A stretch of 64,000 nt of DNA from Rhizobium rhizogenes NBRC 13257 (GTDB taxonomy: Bacteria; Pseudomonadota; Alphaproteobacteria; Rhizobiales; Rhizobiaceae): contig NZ_BAYX01000001.1 in NCBI RefSeq assembly GCF_000696095.1, positions 620,001-684,000 of the forward strand. The letters are read 5' to 3'. Numbering within the stretch: position 1 is the stretch's first letter; each line of letters begins with the position of its first letter. Positions 8,398 through 19,142 of the stretch are shown here, in pieces. A model generated the notes under the pieces. It saw nothing but the letters and a program-made list of their open reading frames with translations. It was not told the DNA's origin and did no database searches. The translations under genes were made by a program, and so were the position numbers.

Positions 8398-9825
8398 GTG
8401 GAAAAGGCAGAAATCGGACTGATCGGTCTCGCTGTGATGGGATCGAACCTGGCGCTCAACATTGCTGAAAAGGGCAATAAGATCGCGGTGTTCAACCGTA
8501 CACCGCAGGTGACGGATGAATTCTATGCGAATGCGGGCGCGCTGAAGGACAAGATCATTCCCTGCAAGACGATCGAAGAATTCGTCGAATCGATTCGTCC
8601 GCCGCGGCCGATCATCATCATGATCAAGGCCGGCGAGCCGGTCGACCAGCAGATGGCGGCGCTGCAGCCCTATCTCGACAAGGGCGACATCATGATCGAT
8701 GCCGGCAACGCCAATTTCCGCGACACGATTGCCCGCTTCGACCGCCTGAAGGATACCGGTCTGACCTTTATCGGCATGGGTGTCTCCGGTGGCGAGGAAG
8801 GTGCACGCCACGGCCCATCGATCATGGTCGGCGGCACTGAGGAGTCTTACAAGCGTGTCGAGAAGGTTCTGACCTCGATTGCTGCCACATACAACAACGA
8901 TCCGTGCGTTGCCTGGCTCGGTAATGACGGGGCAGGGCATTTCGTCAAGACGATCCACAATGGCATCGAATATGCCGACATGCAGATGATCGCCGAAATC
9001 TACGGCATCCTGCGTGATGGCCTCGGCAAGAGCGCTGCAGAAATCAGCGGTATCTTCGGTGACTGGAACAAGGGTCGCCTCAACTCCTACCTGATCGAGA
9101 TCACCGAGAAGGTTCTGGCCGCCAAGGATCCGGCCACCGGCAGCGCCATGCCGGACGTCATCCTCGACAAGGCCGGCCAGAAGGGCACCGGCAAGTGGTC
9201 TGCCATCGAAGCGCAGAACATGGGTATTCCGGCGACCGCCATCGAAGCCGCCGTCGCCGCCCGCAGCCTGTCGGCCATCAAGAGCCAGCGCGAAGCCGCC
9301 GAGAAGATCTTCGGCACGCCGGACTACAAGTTCCCGATCGCCTTCGGTCCGGACCTGTTGAAGGATCTGGAACTGGCATTGTTCGCTGCCAAGATCGGCG
9401 CCTATGCGCAGGGCTTTGCCGTCATGGCGGAAGCGTCGAAGGAGTTCAATTGGTCGCTGCCGATGCCGGTCATCGCCAAGATCTGGCGCGCGGGTTGCAT
9501 CATCCGTTCGCAGTTCCTCGACGAGATCACCAGCGCCTTCACCAAGACGCCGGATGCCGCCAACCTGATCGTCACCCCGGCTTTTGCCGAGATGGTCAAG
9601 GAATCGATCCCGTCGCTACGCCGCATCGTTTCGGCCGCCACGGCCTCCGGCCTTCCGGTTCCGGCGCTGGCCTCCGCTCTGACCTATTTCGACGCCTATC
9701 GCCAGGCTCGCGGCACCGCCAACCTGATCCAGGCCCAGCGCGACTTCTTCGGCGCCCATGGCTTCGATCGTGTCGATGGCAAGGACATCCACCACGGCCC
9801 ATGGGGCAGCGGTGCGAACGGCTGA
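8398..9825 (+). CDS. gnd: 6-phosphogluconate dehydrogenase, decarboxylating
   Basis: A 475-residue enzyme of the pentose phosphate pathway, converting 6-phosphogluconate to ribulose 5-phosphate, CO2 and NADPH. The N-terminal nucleotide-binding fingerprint is GLIGLAVMGSNLALN with FNRT after strand 2; the substrate site shows GMGVSGGEEGARHGPSIMVGG and the catalytic FVKTIHNGIEYADMQMI. The GTG at 8398 has GGAGG 5-10 bases upstream and gives the usual family length; an ATG at 8356 is less likely. A strong intrinsic terminator follows directly. Confidence 0.95.
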   Translation: MEKAEIGLIGLAVMGSNLALNIAEKGNKIAVFNRTPQVTDEFYANAGALKDKIIPCKTIEEFVESIRPPRPIIIMIKAGEPVDQQMAALQPYLDKGDIMIDAGNANFRDTIARFDRLKDTGLTFIGMGVSGGEEGARHGPSIMVGGTEESYKRVEKVLTSIAATYNNDPCVAWLGNDGAGHFVKTIHNGIEYADMQMIAEIYGILRDGLGKSAAEISGIFGDWNKGRLNSYLIEITEKVLAAKDPATGSAMPDVILDKAGQKGTGKWSAIEAQNMGIPATAIEAAVAARSLSAIKSQREAAEKIFGTPDYKFPIAFGPDLLKDLELALFAAKIGAYAQGFAVMAEASKEFNWSLPMPVIAKIWRAGCIIRSQFLDEITSAFTKTPDAANLIVTPAFAEMVKESIPSLRRIVSAATASGLPVPALASALTYFDAYRQARGTANLIQAQRDFFGAHGFDRVDGKDIHHGPWGSGANG

Positions 9826-9855
9826 TATTTTCGGCTGATTTTGAAGATAAAAGAG

Positions 9856-9885
9856 CCCGCCGGATAAGTGTCCGGCGGGTTTTTT
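9856..9885 (+). terminator. Rho-independent terminator after gnd
   Basis: Perfect 9-bp stem CCCGCCGGA / TCCGGCGGG with a six-base loop, followed directly by six T residues. It ends gnd transcription and also separates it from the convergent LacI-family gene. Confidence 0.9.
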
Positions 9886-9893
9886 CGTGCCCG

Positions 9894-10934
9894 TCAGCCT
9901 TTCGGCCAGATCGGGGAGCTGATGCTTTGCAGCAGTTCCGGCTCGATGCCGTCGATACGGGCGATCACAGCCTTGCCCAATTCGCGGCCGGCATGGCGGA
10001 AATCCTCGTGGATCGCGATGATCTCCGGGCGGATCCAGCTCAGCACGTCGGTCGATTGTTTGGCGACCATGTCGATGTCGTGGCCAAGACGGAAGCCCGC
10101 CGCCTCGATGCCGGCATTGACTGCGATAGCGCCAGCGCTGCTGGAGCAGACGATGCCGTCGGGCGCATGCGGGGAGCGCATCAGCGCCTCGACCGTATCC
10201 TTGATCTCGGCGAGCGTCGTATCGGTGCTGGCCCTCAGCGGAACCTCCTGAGCCTGATACTCGCGCAAGCCCGTCTGAAAGCCGATCTGGGTGTGCAGAT
10301 AATAATTGAGCTTGCCCGGCGGCTGCAGCAGCGCGATGCGGCGACGTCCCTTGGCGACCAGCGCACGCACCGCTTCGCGCGCGAAAGCTTCGTTGTCGAA
10401 GTCATGGAAAGGATGGGAGATTCCCATGTTCGTGCGCCCATGCGTCGCAAAGGGCATGCCGCGCTGATGCATGAGTTCCACGCGCGGATCGTCCGGCTCA
10501 GTGCGCGATATGATGACGCCATCGGCCGATCCGGTGTCGAGGATATAGCGCACCGGCACCAGCGGGTCCTTGCTGTGCGAATGCGGCGTGATGACGAGAT
10601 GATATTGCGTGCCGGCCAAAACCTCGGAGATGCCGAAGACCATGTGGCTGGTGAAGCCCATGATTTCCTCATCGATGCTGAGCACCAGTGCGATAACGTT
10701 GGTCTTGCCGGTTCTCAGGCGCACGCCGGCGCGATTTGGCTGGTAACCCAGTTGACGGGCCACCATACGCACGCGCTCCTTGGTTTCAGCGCCGATATCC
10801 GGAGCGTCCTTCAGGGCGCGCGAAATAGTCGTGATCCCAAGGCCGGTCATGAAGGCGATTGTCTTCAGCGTCGGCCGCTCGGGCGTGGGCTGAATATTGC
10901 CGCCTGAAGCTTTCTTATTATCCATCTCGTCCAA
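9894..10934 (-). CDS. LacI-family transcriptional regulator of the sugar operon
   Basis: A 346-residue regulator: N-terminal DNA-binding helix-turn-helix at about residues 22-45 (TLKTIAFMTGLGITTISRAL), hinge helix with QPNRAGVRLRTGKT, then a periplasmic-binding-protein-like sensor domain to the C-terminus. It is divergent from the sugar ABC transporter operon, 454 bases away, so it most likely represses that operon and perhaps itself, with release by an internal sugar or sugar phosphate. The inducer is unknown. The N-terminal extension of about 20 residues before the HTH is longer than in LacI itself. Confidence 0.9.
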   Translation of the reverse strand: MDEMDNKKASGGNIQPTPERPTLKTIAFMTGLGITTISRALKDAPDIGAETKERVRMVARQLGYQPNRAGVRLRTGKTNVIALVLSIDEEIMGFTSHMVFGISEVLAGTQYHLVITPHSHSKDPLVPVRYILDTGSADGVIISRTEPDDPRVELMHQRGMPFATHGRTNMGISHPFHDFDNEAFAREAVRALVAKGRRRIALLQPPGKLNYYLHTQIGFQTGLREYQAQEVPLRASTDTTLAEIKDTVEALMRSPHAPDGIVCSSSAGAIAVNAGIEAAGFRLGHDIDMVAKQSTDVLSWIRPEIIAIHEDFRHAGRELGKAVIARIDGIEPELLQSISSPIWPKG

Positions 10935-11388
10935 GCCTGCCTCCCGGCCGCCTCTCCCGCGACCATGCGCTTATATCGCCTGCGGCAGCGCCGCAAGCAC
11001 ATGCGTGATACGGCCGCTCCTCCCTCATTGAAGAAATCTGTAACGATACAGTAGAAAAGTCGAGCGCTTTTTCTGCCTTGATGTCAAATAAGATATCCAG
11101 GGGTTGAATCCACAGCCTTGGATGAAAAATTTTGCATCTGCGAAGCGGTATGCGAGATTTATGGGGCGGTGCAGCAATTTTAATCGAAAAAAATCAATGA
11201 ACTAATGGAAAATGCGGTTGATACGGGCAGCTGGTGAATCGTCAGGCACATCGCATTCTTTGCAAGCATAACTGTAATCTGAAATCGTATATTCGGGCTT
11301 TCGGTAAAATTTCGCGAACAGGCGGTTGCGCGTTGAAAATGATTAGACTACGTTTTTCCGGCAACGTTTCAGTGAGGGAGGAAAACTC
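10935..11388. promoter_or_regulatory. Divergent regulatory region with two candidate LacI-type operators
   Basis: This 454-base gap separates the regulator from the transporter operon. At 11038-11051 is CTGTAACGATACAG, with inverted CTGTA/TACAG arms around a central ACGA. At 11360-11372, just before the transporter start, is GGCAACGTTTCAG, which matches the first in 9 of 13 positions and also has the central AACG. LacI-family operators are typically 14-20 bp palindromes with a central CG. Both are inferred from symmetry only. No gene was seen here. Confidence 0.35.
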
Positions 11389-12624
11389 ATGAATATTCGT
11401 TTGATGGCGACTGCGCTTGCTGCGTCGGTCGTGTTGCCACTGGGAGCGGCCAACGCGACCGATCTGGAGGTAACGCATTGGTGGACGTCCGGTGGCGAAG
11501 CTGCCGCGGTGGCTGAGTTTGCAAAGGCGTTCGACGCCACCGGCAATCATTGGGTGGATGGTGCGATTGCCGGCTCCGGCGGTACCGCGCGTCCGATCAT
11601 GGTCAGCCGCATCACCGGCGGCGATCCGATGGGCGCCACTCAATTCAACCACGGCCGTCAGGCTGAGGAGCTTGTGCAGGCCGGCCTTATGCGTGACCTG
11701 ACAGATGTCGCCACGAAGGAGCACTGGAAGGATGTCATTCGTCCGGCCAGCCTGCTCGATTCCTGCACGATCGACGGCAAGATCTATTGCGCGCCCGTCA
11801 ATATCCATTCCTGGCAATGGCTCTGGCTCTCGAACGCAGCCTTCAAGAAGGCCGGCGTCGAGGTTCCGAAGAACTGGGGTGAGTTCGTTGCCGCTGGTCC
11901 GGCGCTGCAGAAGGCCGGCATCGTTCCGCTCGCCTTGGGTGGTCAGCCATGGCAGGCCGCGGGTGCCTTCGACGTGTTGATGGTCGCCATCGCCGGCAAG
12001 GATACCTTCCAGAAGGTGTTCGGCGACAAGGATAAGGAAGTCGCGGCCGGACCGGAAATCGCCAAGGTCTTCAAGGCTGCCGACGATGCCCGCAAGCTGT
12101 CCAAGGGCTCCAATGTTCAGGATTGGAACCAGGCCACGAACCTGGTCATCACTGGCAAGGCCGGCGGTCAGATCATGGGCGACTGGGCGCAGGGCGAGTT
12201 TGCGCTGGCAGGCCAGAAGGCTGGCACGGACTATACCTGCCTTCCGGGTCTCGGCGTCAATGAAGTCATTTCGACAGGTGGCGATGCATTCTATTTCCCA
12301 CTGCTGAAGGACGATGCCAAATCCAAGGCTCAGGAAGTGCTGGCCAAGACGCTGCTCGATCCGAAGACGCAGGTCGCCTTCAACCTGAAGAAGGGCTCGC
12401 TGCCCGTTCGTGGTGACGTGGATCTCGCGGCCGCCAACGACTGCATGAAGAAGGGCCTTGAGATCCTAAAGAAGGGCAATGTGATCGAGGGGACGGACCA
12501 GCTTCTTTCTGCCGATACCCAGAAGCAGAAGGAGGACTTGTTCTCCGAGTTCTTCGCAAATCCCGCGATGACGCCGGAAGCGGCGCAGAAGCGCTTCGTC
12601 GACATCATCGCCGCGGCTGATTGA
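11389..12624 (+). CDS. Sugar ABC transporter substrate-binding protein
   Basis: A 411-residue periplasmic protein. It has a signal peptide (MNIRLMATALAASVVLPLG, cleavage near ANA-TD), then the family 1 solute-binding start LEVTHWWTSGGEAAAVAEF. GAGGGAGGAAA upstream is a strong ribosome site. It is close to the GtsA/ChvE-independent sugar-binding proteins that feed MalFGK-type importers. With a beta-mannosidase in the same operon, a mannoside or oligosaccharide is the likely ligand, but this is inferred from context. A hairpin follows in the gap before the permeases. Confidence 0.88.
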   Translation: MNIRLMATALAASVVLPLGAANATDLEVTHWWTSGGEAAAVAEFAKAFDATGNHWVDGAIAGSGGTARPIMVSRITGGDPMGATQFNHGRQAEELVQAGLMRDLTDVATKEHWKDVIRPASLLDSCTIDGKIYCAPVNIHSWQWLWLSNAAFKKAGVEVPKNWGEFVAAGPALQKAGIVPLALGGQPWQAAGAFDVLMVAIAGKDTFQKVFGDKDKEVAAGPEIAKVFKAADDARKLSKGSNVQDWNQATNLVITGKAGGQIMGDWAQGEFALAGQKAGTDYTCLPGLGVNEVISTGGDAFYFPLLKDDAKSKAQEVLAKTLLDPKTQVAFNLKKGSLPVRGDVDLAAANDCMKKGLEILKKGNVIEGTDQLLSADTQKQKEDLFSEFFANPAMTPEAAQKRFVDIIAAAD

Positions 12625-12643
12625 CCGCTATCTTCTCGCTGTA

Positions 12644-12677
12644 GTGATACCGGCTTTGCCTAGCGGGCCGGTATCAC
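12644..12677 (+). other. Intergenic hairpin between binding protein and permease genes
   Basis: Perfect 10-bp inverted repeat GTGATACCGG / CCGGTATCAC with a 14-base loop and no T tract. This is the position where many sugar ABC operons carry an mRNA-stabilising stem that raises the binding protein over the permeases (as between malE and malF). It is not a terminator by sequence. Confidence 0.6.
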
Positions 12678-12835
12678 GGCCGGGACACATAGCGTGATCC
12701 GGTTTGCCACAGCACCCCTCATGGCCGGCGGATCCGCATGTATGTGACGGTTACAGTGGGTGAGGGGAAGCGCAGGAACCGCGATCAAGATCCGGTTCTG
12801 ATCGTCGAAGCAGTCGCGATGCAGAAGGAGCTACA

Positions 12836-13741
12836 ATGACGGGTCAAGCGAAAGCCGGCCGGCCAAATCAATATCTGCGCAATCTGAACTCGAAGATTGC
12901 ATCCATTCCCATGATCCTGACGGCTGTCGTCATCTTCCTTGGCGGCTCGATCTGGACGGTGGTTTATTCCTTCACCAATTCGAAGCTGCTGCCTCGTCTC
13001 AGTTTTGTCGGGCTGGACCAGTACCATCGATTGTGGGCAGCGCCACGATGGATCGTGTCCATTGAAAATTTGGCGGTTTACGGCATCCTTTCGATGATCT
13101 TCAGTCTCGTCATCGGCTTCGTGCTGGCGGCATTGATGGACCAGAAGATCCGCTTCGAAAACACCTTCCGCACGATTTTCCTCTATCCTTTCGCCCTCTC
13201 TTTCATTGTCACCGGCCTGGTCTGGCAGTGGCTGCTCAATCCGGAATTCGGCATCCAGTCGGTGGTGCGTTCGCTCGGATGGACGAATTTCACCTTCGAT
13301 CCACTCTATACGCCGAGCATCGTCATCTACGGCGTGCTGATCGCAGCGCTCTGGCAGGGGACGGGTCTTGTGATGTGCCTGATGCTCGCCGGTCTGCGCG
13401 GCATCGATGAGGACATCTGGAAAGCGGCGCGCGTGGATGGGATCCCCATGTGGAGGACCTATCTGTTCATCGTCATTCCGATGATGCGTCCAGTCTTCAT
13501 CACCACACTCGTCATCATCGCCAGCGGCATCGTCAAGGTCTACGACCTCGTCGTCGCGCAAACGAGCGGCGGACCCGGCATCTCGTCGGAAGTCCCGGCG
13601 AAATATGTCTACGACTACATGTTCCAGGCGCAGAACCTCGGTCAAGGATTTGCCGCCTCCACCATGATGCTGGTGACCGTCGCCATCATCATTATCCCCT
13701 GGGCCTATCTGGAATTCGGCGGAGGGCGCAAGCGTGGCTGA
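12836..13741 (+). CDS. Sugar ABC transporter permease (MalF/UgpA type)
   Basis: A 301-residue inner-membrane protein with about six transmembrane helices. The conserved EAA loop that contacts the ATPase is visible as EDIWKAARVDGIPMWRTYLFIVIPMM. It pairs with the following permease, whose start overlaps its end by eight bases, to form the channel of the importer. AGGAG lies just upstream of the ATG. Confidence 0.9.
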   Translation: MTGQAKAGRPNQYLRNLNSKIASIPMILTAVVIFLGGSIWTVVYSFTNSKLLPRLSFVGLDQYHRLWAAPRWIVSIENLAVYGILSMIFSLVIGFVLAALMDQKIRFENTFRTIFLYPFALSFIVTGLVWQWLLNPEFGIQSVVRSLGWTNFTFDPLYTPSIVIYGVLIAALWQGTGLVMCLMLAGLRGIDEDIWKAARVDGIPMWRTYLFIVIPMMRPVFITTLVIIASGIVKVYDLVVAQTSGGPGISSEVPAKYVYDYMFQAQNLGQGFAASTMMLVTVAIIIIPWAYLEFGGGRKRG

Positions 13742-14675
13742 TCCTGTTACTCTCAACAACGCGAATGATGCCGCGACCTTGACCGGCAAGACGTTTTCGG
13801 GACCGAATGGCCGCAAGCCTCGCCCGGTGCTCTCCGGCCGCAACATCATGCTTTACGGCACACTCTTCGTTGCCGCCGTTTACTACCTGTTGCCGCTCTA
13901 TGTGATGATCGTCACCTCGCTGAAGGGAATGCCCGAAATCCGCATGGGCAACATCTTTTCGCCGCCGCTCGAGATCACGTTCGAGCCGTGGGTGAAAGCC
14001 TGGGCGACGGCCTGTACCGGTCTCAATTGCGACGGTCTTTCTCGCGGCTTCTGGAATTCGGTTCGCATCACAGTGCCATCCACGATCCTCTCGATCGCGA
14101 TCGCTTCGGTCAACGGCTACGCACTTGCCAACTGGCGCTTCAAGGGGGCGGATCTGTTCTTCTCGATCCTCGTCGTCGGCGCGTTCATTCCCTATCAGGT
14201 GATGATCTACCCGATCGTCATCGTGCTGCGCGAAATCGGTATCTACGGCACGCTTAGCGGACTTATCCTGGTGCACAGCATCTTCGGCATGCCGATCCTG
14301 ACGCTGCTGTTCCGCAATTACTTCGCATCGCTGCCCGTGGAGCTTTTCAAGGCTGCGCGTATCGACGGCGCCGGCTTCTGGCAGATTTTCCTGCGTATCA
14401 TGCTGCCCATGTCGCTGCCGATCTTCGTCGTCGCCATGATCCTGCAGATCACCGGTATCTGGAACGACTTCCTGTTCGGCGTCGTCTTCACCCGGCCGGA
14501 ATATTATCCGATGACCGTGCAGCTCAACAATATCGTCAATTCCGTCCAGGGCGTGAAGGAATACAACGTCAACATGGCGGCAACGATCCTGACGGGTCTT
14601 GTTCCGCTGGTCGTCTATTTCGTCTCCGGGCGGCTTTTCGTCCGTGGCATCGCCGCCGGCGCAGTGAAGGGTTGA
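13734..14675 (+). CDS. Sugar ABC transporter permease (MalG/UgpE type)
   Basis: A 313-residue inner-membrane protein with six predicted helices after a hydrophilic N-terminal stretch of about 35 residues. The EAA loop reads VELFKAARIDGAGFWQIFLRIMLPMS, with the Gly-containing form typical of the MalG partner. An eight-base overlap with the upstream permease and a three-base gap to the ATPase gene mark a tightly coupled operon. Confidence 0.9.
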   Translation: MADPVTLNNANDAATLTGKTFSGPNGRKPRPVLSGRNIMLYGTLFVAAVYYLLPLYVMIVTSLKGMPEIRMGNIFSPPLEITFEPWVKAWATACTGLNCDGLSRGFWNSVRITVPSTILSIAIASVNGYALANWRFKGADLFFSILVVGAFIPYQVMIYPIVIVLREIGIYGTLSGLILVHSIFGMPILTLLFRNYFASLPVELFKAARIDGAGFWQIFLRIMLPMSLPIFVVAMILQITGIWNDFLFGVVFTRPEYYPMTVQLNNIVNSVQGVKEYNVNMAATILTGLVPLVVYFVSGRLFVRGIAAGAVKG

Positions 14676-14678
14676 TTT

Positions 14679-15770
<1,092 letters not shown>

Positions 15771-15825
15771 TCATAAAACGGGGGCGGCTTGGCCGCCTCC
15801 GTCCATAGCAGTCCGAGGAAGTCCG

Positions 15826-18288
15826 ATGTCGTCCGCATTCAATGATGGTTTCAATCTCGATCTGGCTGGTTCGTGGCGTCTGACGTCCCCCGACAGTGAT
15901 CATTCCCTCTCCATGCCGATCCCCGGTGACGTCCATACCGCGCTTCATGCGGCGAGCCTCATTCCCGATCCCTATTTCGGCCGGAATGAAGAGGTGGTGC
16001 AGTGGGTTGCCAATCAGGACTGGCAGATCACGCGCAGCTTCAATCTCGATGATGCCAACGGCGACTGGTATCTGGATATCGACTATCTCGACACGGTGGC
16101 GAGCGTCCATGTCAACGACGTGCTCGTGCTTGAGGGCAACAACAGCTTCCAGCGCTACCGTCCCGACGTTTCCAAGGCCGTGAGGGCCGGTGAGAACACG
16201 ATCCGCATCGTGCTGCATTCCAGCGTCAAGGCAGGCGCCGAACTGCAGGCGAAGCAGCCGTTCTATATTCCTTACAGCACGGCCAATTCGCCGATCCCGA
16301 ACGGCAACATGCTGCGCAAGCCGCAATGCCATTTCGGCTGGGACTGGAACATTGCGGTCGCGCCGCTCGGCCTCTATGGCACCATCGCCTTGAAGAAGCT
16401 TGAGACTGCCCGCATCGAAAATGTCGTCACGCAGCAGTTCCACAATACGGACGGTTCGGTCGATCTCAAGGTGACGGCATCGCTGTTTGCGAAAGGCACC
16501 GGCGTCGCCCAAGTCTATTTCGCGCTGGAGGATGAGCGGTTGCGGCTCGATATCGGCGTCAATGCCGGCGAGACCTCGATCACCCATGTCTTCCATATCG
16601 ACAAGCCGAAGCTCTGGTGGCCGGCCGGCAGTGGCGAGCAGGCGCTCTATACACTGTCCGTTGAGACCAATTCGGAAACCGTAACCCGCCAGATCGGCCT
16701 GCGCACCGTCGAGCTCATTACCGATGAGGACGAGGCGGGCAGTCGTTTCGCGCTGAAGGTCAACGGCCGCGAGATCTTTGCGCGCGGCGCCAACTGGATC
16801 CCGGCCGATGCACTATTTTCACGCTCCAGCCCTGCCTTGACCGAGGACCTGTTGCAGTCGGCGGCGGCCGCCAACATGAACATCATCCGCGTCTGGGGTG
16901 GTGGTTTCTACGAGCATGACTGGTTCTATGACATCTGCGACCGGCTCGGCCTGATGGTCTGGCAGGACTTCATGTTCGCCTGCAATCTCTATCCCTCGAC
17001 CGGCGACTTCCTTGAGAATGTCGCGGACGAAGTTAGCTATCAGGTCCGGCGGCTGGCGACGCATCCGTCGATCGCGCTCTGGTGCGGTGACAATGAGCTG
17101 GTGGGTGCGCTCACCTGGTTCGAGCAATCCCGCAACGACCGCGACCGCTATCTCGTCTCCTACGATCGCCTCAATCGGACGATCGAGCAGGCGATGAAGA
17201 AGGCAGCGCCCGATGCGATCTGGTGGCCGTCGAGCCCGGCGTCCGGCTATCTCAACTTCGGCGATGCCTGGCATGCAGACGGCTCCGGCGACATGCACTA
17301 CTGGTCGGTCTGGCACGAGAACAAGTCCTTCGACAATTATCGTTCCGTGCGTCCGCGCTTCTGCTCGGAATTCGGCTTCCAGTCCTACACGTCGCTGCCG
17401 GTCATCAAGACCTATGCCGACGCCAAGGACATGAATATCGCGTCTCCAGTGATGGAGCTGCACCAGAAGAATGCTGGCGGTAACGAGCGCATCGCCGGCA
17501 CGATGTTCCGCTATTTCCGCTTCCCCAAGGATTTCCCGAACTTCGTCTATCTGAGCCAGGTGCAGCAGGGCCTCGCCATCAAGACGGCGGTGGAATATTG
17601 GCGGTCGCTGAAGCCGCACTGCATGGGGACCATCTATTGGCAGCTCAACGATACCTGGCCGGTCGCCTCGTGGTCGAGCCTCGATTATGGCGGGCGCTGG
17701 AAGGTAATGCACTATCTGGTGCGCCGCTTCTTCCAGCCTGTCTCGGTCGCAGCCATCCCGTCCGAGGATAACAAGACTATCCGCTTGTCACTGGTCAATG
17801 ACACCAATGTCGATGTCACCGTCGATATCGCTGTGTCACTGCTCAAGCTCGATGGCGAACGTGTACCGCTGACGACGGCCCATGCGGTCTGCACGCCGGA
17901 TGCGGCTGTTACCGCATTGTCCATCGATGCCTCGCAGGTGCCAGCCGATTGCCTGCTGGCATGGCATTTCACCGCATCGAACGGCATGGGCGGCGAGGGG
18001 CATTATGTCCACGGCACCTACAAGGCGCTGGAGCTTCAGCCGGCGGGCCTGACGGTCCAGAGGAAAGAGATCGAGAAAAATGGCACGGTGGAGCTGACTA
18101 TCACCGCTCGGGGACTGGCGCTGTTCGTTATGATCGAGAGCGAGACAGAGGGGCGTTATTCCGACAACGCCTTCGACCTCGCCGCCGGCGAAAGCCGCCG
18201 TATCGTCTTTACGCCGACAAAGCCGCTTGCCGGCGTTGTTCCTGACTTCCGCATTTACGACCTCCAGTCCAGCCAATCGGTGGATTGA
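15826..18288 (+). CDS. Glycoside hydrolase family 2, beta-mannosidase
   Basis: An 820-residue enzyme without a signal peptide, so cytoplasmic. It has the GH2 order: N-terminal sugar-binding jelly roll (residues 1-180), immunoglobulin-like domain, then the (beta/alpha)8 barrel. The predicted acid/base Glu424 lies in WCGDNEL and the predicted nucleophile Glu515 in CSEFGFQSY; the latter, with IRVWGGGFYEHDWFYDICD, fits beta-mannosidases rather than beta-galactosidases. It would release mannose from the non-reducing end of imported manno-oligosaccharides or mannosylated glycans. It follows the ABC ATPase by 55 bases. Confidence 0.88.
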   Translation: MSSAFNDGFNLDLAGSWRLTSPDSDHSLSMPIPGDVHTALHAASLIPDPYFGRNEEVVQWVANQDWQITRSFNLDDANGDWYLDIDYLDTVASVHVNDVLVLEGNNSFQRYRPDVSKAVRAGENTIRIVLHSSVKAGAELQAKQPFYIPYSTANSPIPNGNMLRKPQCHFGWDWNIAVAPLGLYGTIALKKLETARIENVVTQQFHNTDGSVDLKVTASLFAKGTGVAQVYFALEDERLRLDIGVNAGETSITHVFHIDKPKLWWPAGSGEQALYTLSVETNSETVTRQIGLRTVELITDEDEAGSRFALKVNGREIFARGANWIPADALFSRSSPALTEDLLQSAAAANMNIIRVWGGGFYEHDWFYDICDRLGLMVWQDFMFACNLYPSTGDFLENVADEVSYQVRRLATHPSIALWCGDNELVGALTWFEQSRNDRDRYLVSYDRLNRTIEQAMKKAAPDAIWWPSSPASGYLNFGDAWHADGSGDMHYWSVWHENKSFDNYRSVRPRFCSEFGFQSYTSLPVIKTYADAKDMNIASPVMELHQKNAGGNERIAGTMFRYFRFPKDFPNFVYLSQVQQGLAIKTAVEYWRSLKPHCMGTIYWQLNDTWPVASWSSLDYGGRWKVMHYLVRRFFQPVSVAAIPSEDNKTIRLSLVNDTNVDVTVDIAVSLLKLDGERVPLTTAHAVCTPDAAVTALSIDASQVPADCLLAWHFTASNGMGGEGHYVHGTYKALELQPAGLTVQRKEIEKNGTVELTITARGLALFVMIESETEGRYSDNAFDLAAGESRRIVFTPTKPLAGVVPDFRIYDLQSSQSVD

Positions 18289-18363
18289 GGATATCCGGCC
18301 GCCATCCGGCGGTATTTCAGGGCCGCTGGCCCATGACAGAAGGCCGTGAGGCCAATGGAGAGC

Positions 18364-19131
18364 ATGACGATGACGAAACTTGGATTTCAGATTTATAGCG
18401 CCCGTAATTTTCAGCCCTATTCCGACATATTCGTAAAGCTCGGCAAGGCCGGCTATGCGGAAGTCGAAGGCTTTGGCGGCATCTATGCCGATCTCGACGA
18501 GACCGGCCTCAAGAGCCTGCGCGCCGAGCTGGACAAGAACGGCCTGGTAATGGCAAGCGGTCATTTCAGCCCCGACTTCCTCGACGGTCAGGTGCAGAAG
18601 TCGCTGACGATCGCCAAGACGCTCGGCATGGATTCGATCTATGCACCGCATCTGGCCGCCGATCAGCGTCCGACCGATGCGGCCGGCTGGCTCGCTTTCG
18701 GCAAGCGGCTGCAGGAGATGAGCAAGCCCTACAAGGACGCCGGTTTCGAATTCGGCTGGCATAACCACGACTTCGAATTCGTCAAGCAGGCTGACGGCTC
18801 GCTGCCGATCGAACAGATCTTCGAAGGTGCTCCGGACATTTCCTGGGAAGCCGATATCGCCTGGGTCATCCGTGGCGGCGGCGATCCCTTCGCCTGGATC
18901 GAGAAGCTCGGCTCCCGCATCACGTCGGTGCACGTCAAGGACATTGCGGCGGCCGGTGAAAACAAGGACGAAGACGGCTGGGCCGACCTCGGCTATGGCA
19001 CCGTTCCGTGGCAGAAGCTGCTGAAGGTGCTCGCCGGCACCAAGGCCAAGCACTACGTCATCGAGCATGACAATCCGAGCGATATCGATCGTCTGATCAC
19101 GCGCTCCATCGCATCCTTCAAGACCTACTGA
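18364..19131 (+). CDS. Sugar phosphate isomerase/epimerase (xylose isomerase-like TIM barrel)
   Basis: About 255 residues of the AP_endonuc_2/IolE-like barrel family. Metal-binding candidates include His in MASGHFSPDF, the FGWHNHDFEF pair, Asp in WEADIAWV and the VHVKD His. The ATG at 18364 has GGAGAG just upstream; an ATG at 18346 would add six residues without a ribosome site. Its neighbours (mannosidase, dehydrogenase) suggest it interconverts a keto or epimeric sugar. The exact reaction is unknown. Confidence 0.8.
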   Translation: MTMTKLGFQIYSARNFQPYSDIFVKLGKAGYAEVEGFGGIYADLDETGLKSLRAELDKNGLVMASGHFSPDFLDGQVQKSLTIAKTLGMDSIYAPHLAADQRPTDAAGWLAFGKRLQEMSKPYKDAGFEFGWHNHDFEFVKQADGSLPIEQIFEGAPDISWEADIAWVIRGGGDPFAWIEKLGSRITSVHVKDIAAAGENKDEDGWADLGYGTVPWQKLLKVLAGTKAKHYVIEHDNPSDIDRLITRSIASFKTY

Positions 19132-19142
19132 GGCACTATCCC

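Noticed and set aside
9195..10907. 570-codon + strand frame spanning the end of gnd, a terminator and the LacI-type gene
   Set aside because: It runs through an intrinsic terminator and is out of frame or antisense to two well-recognised proteins.
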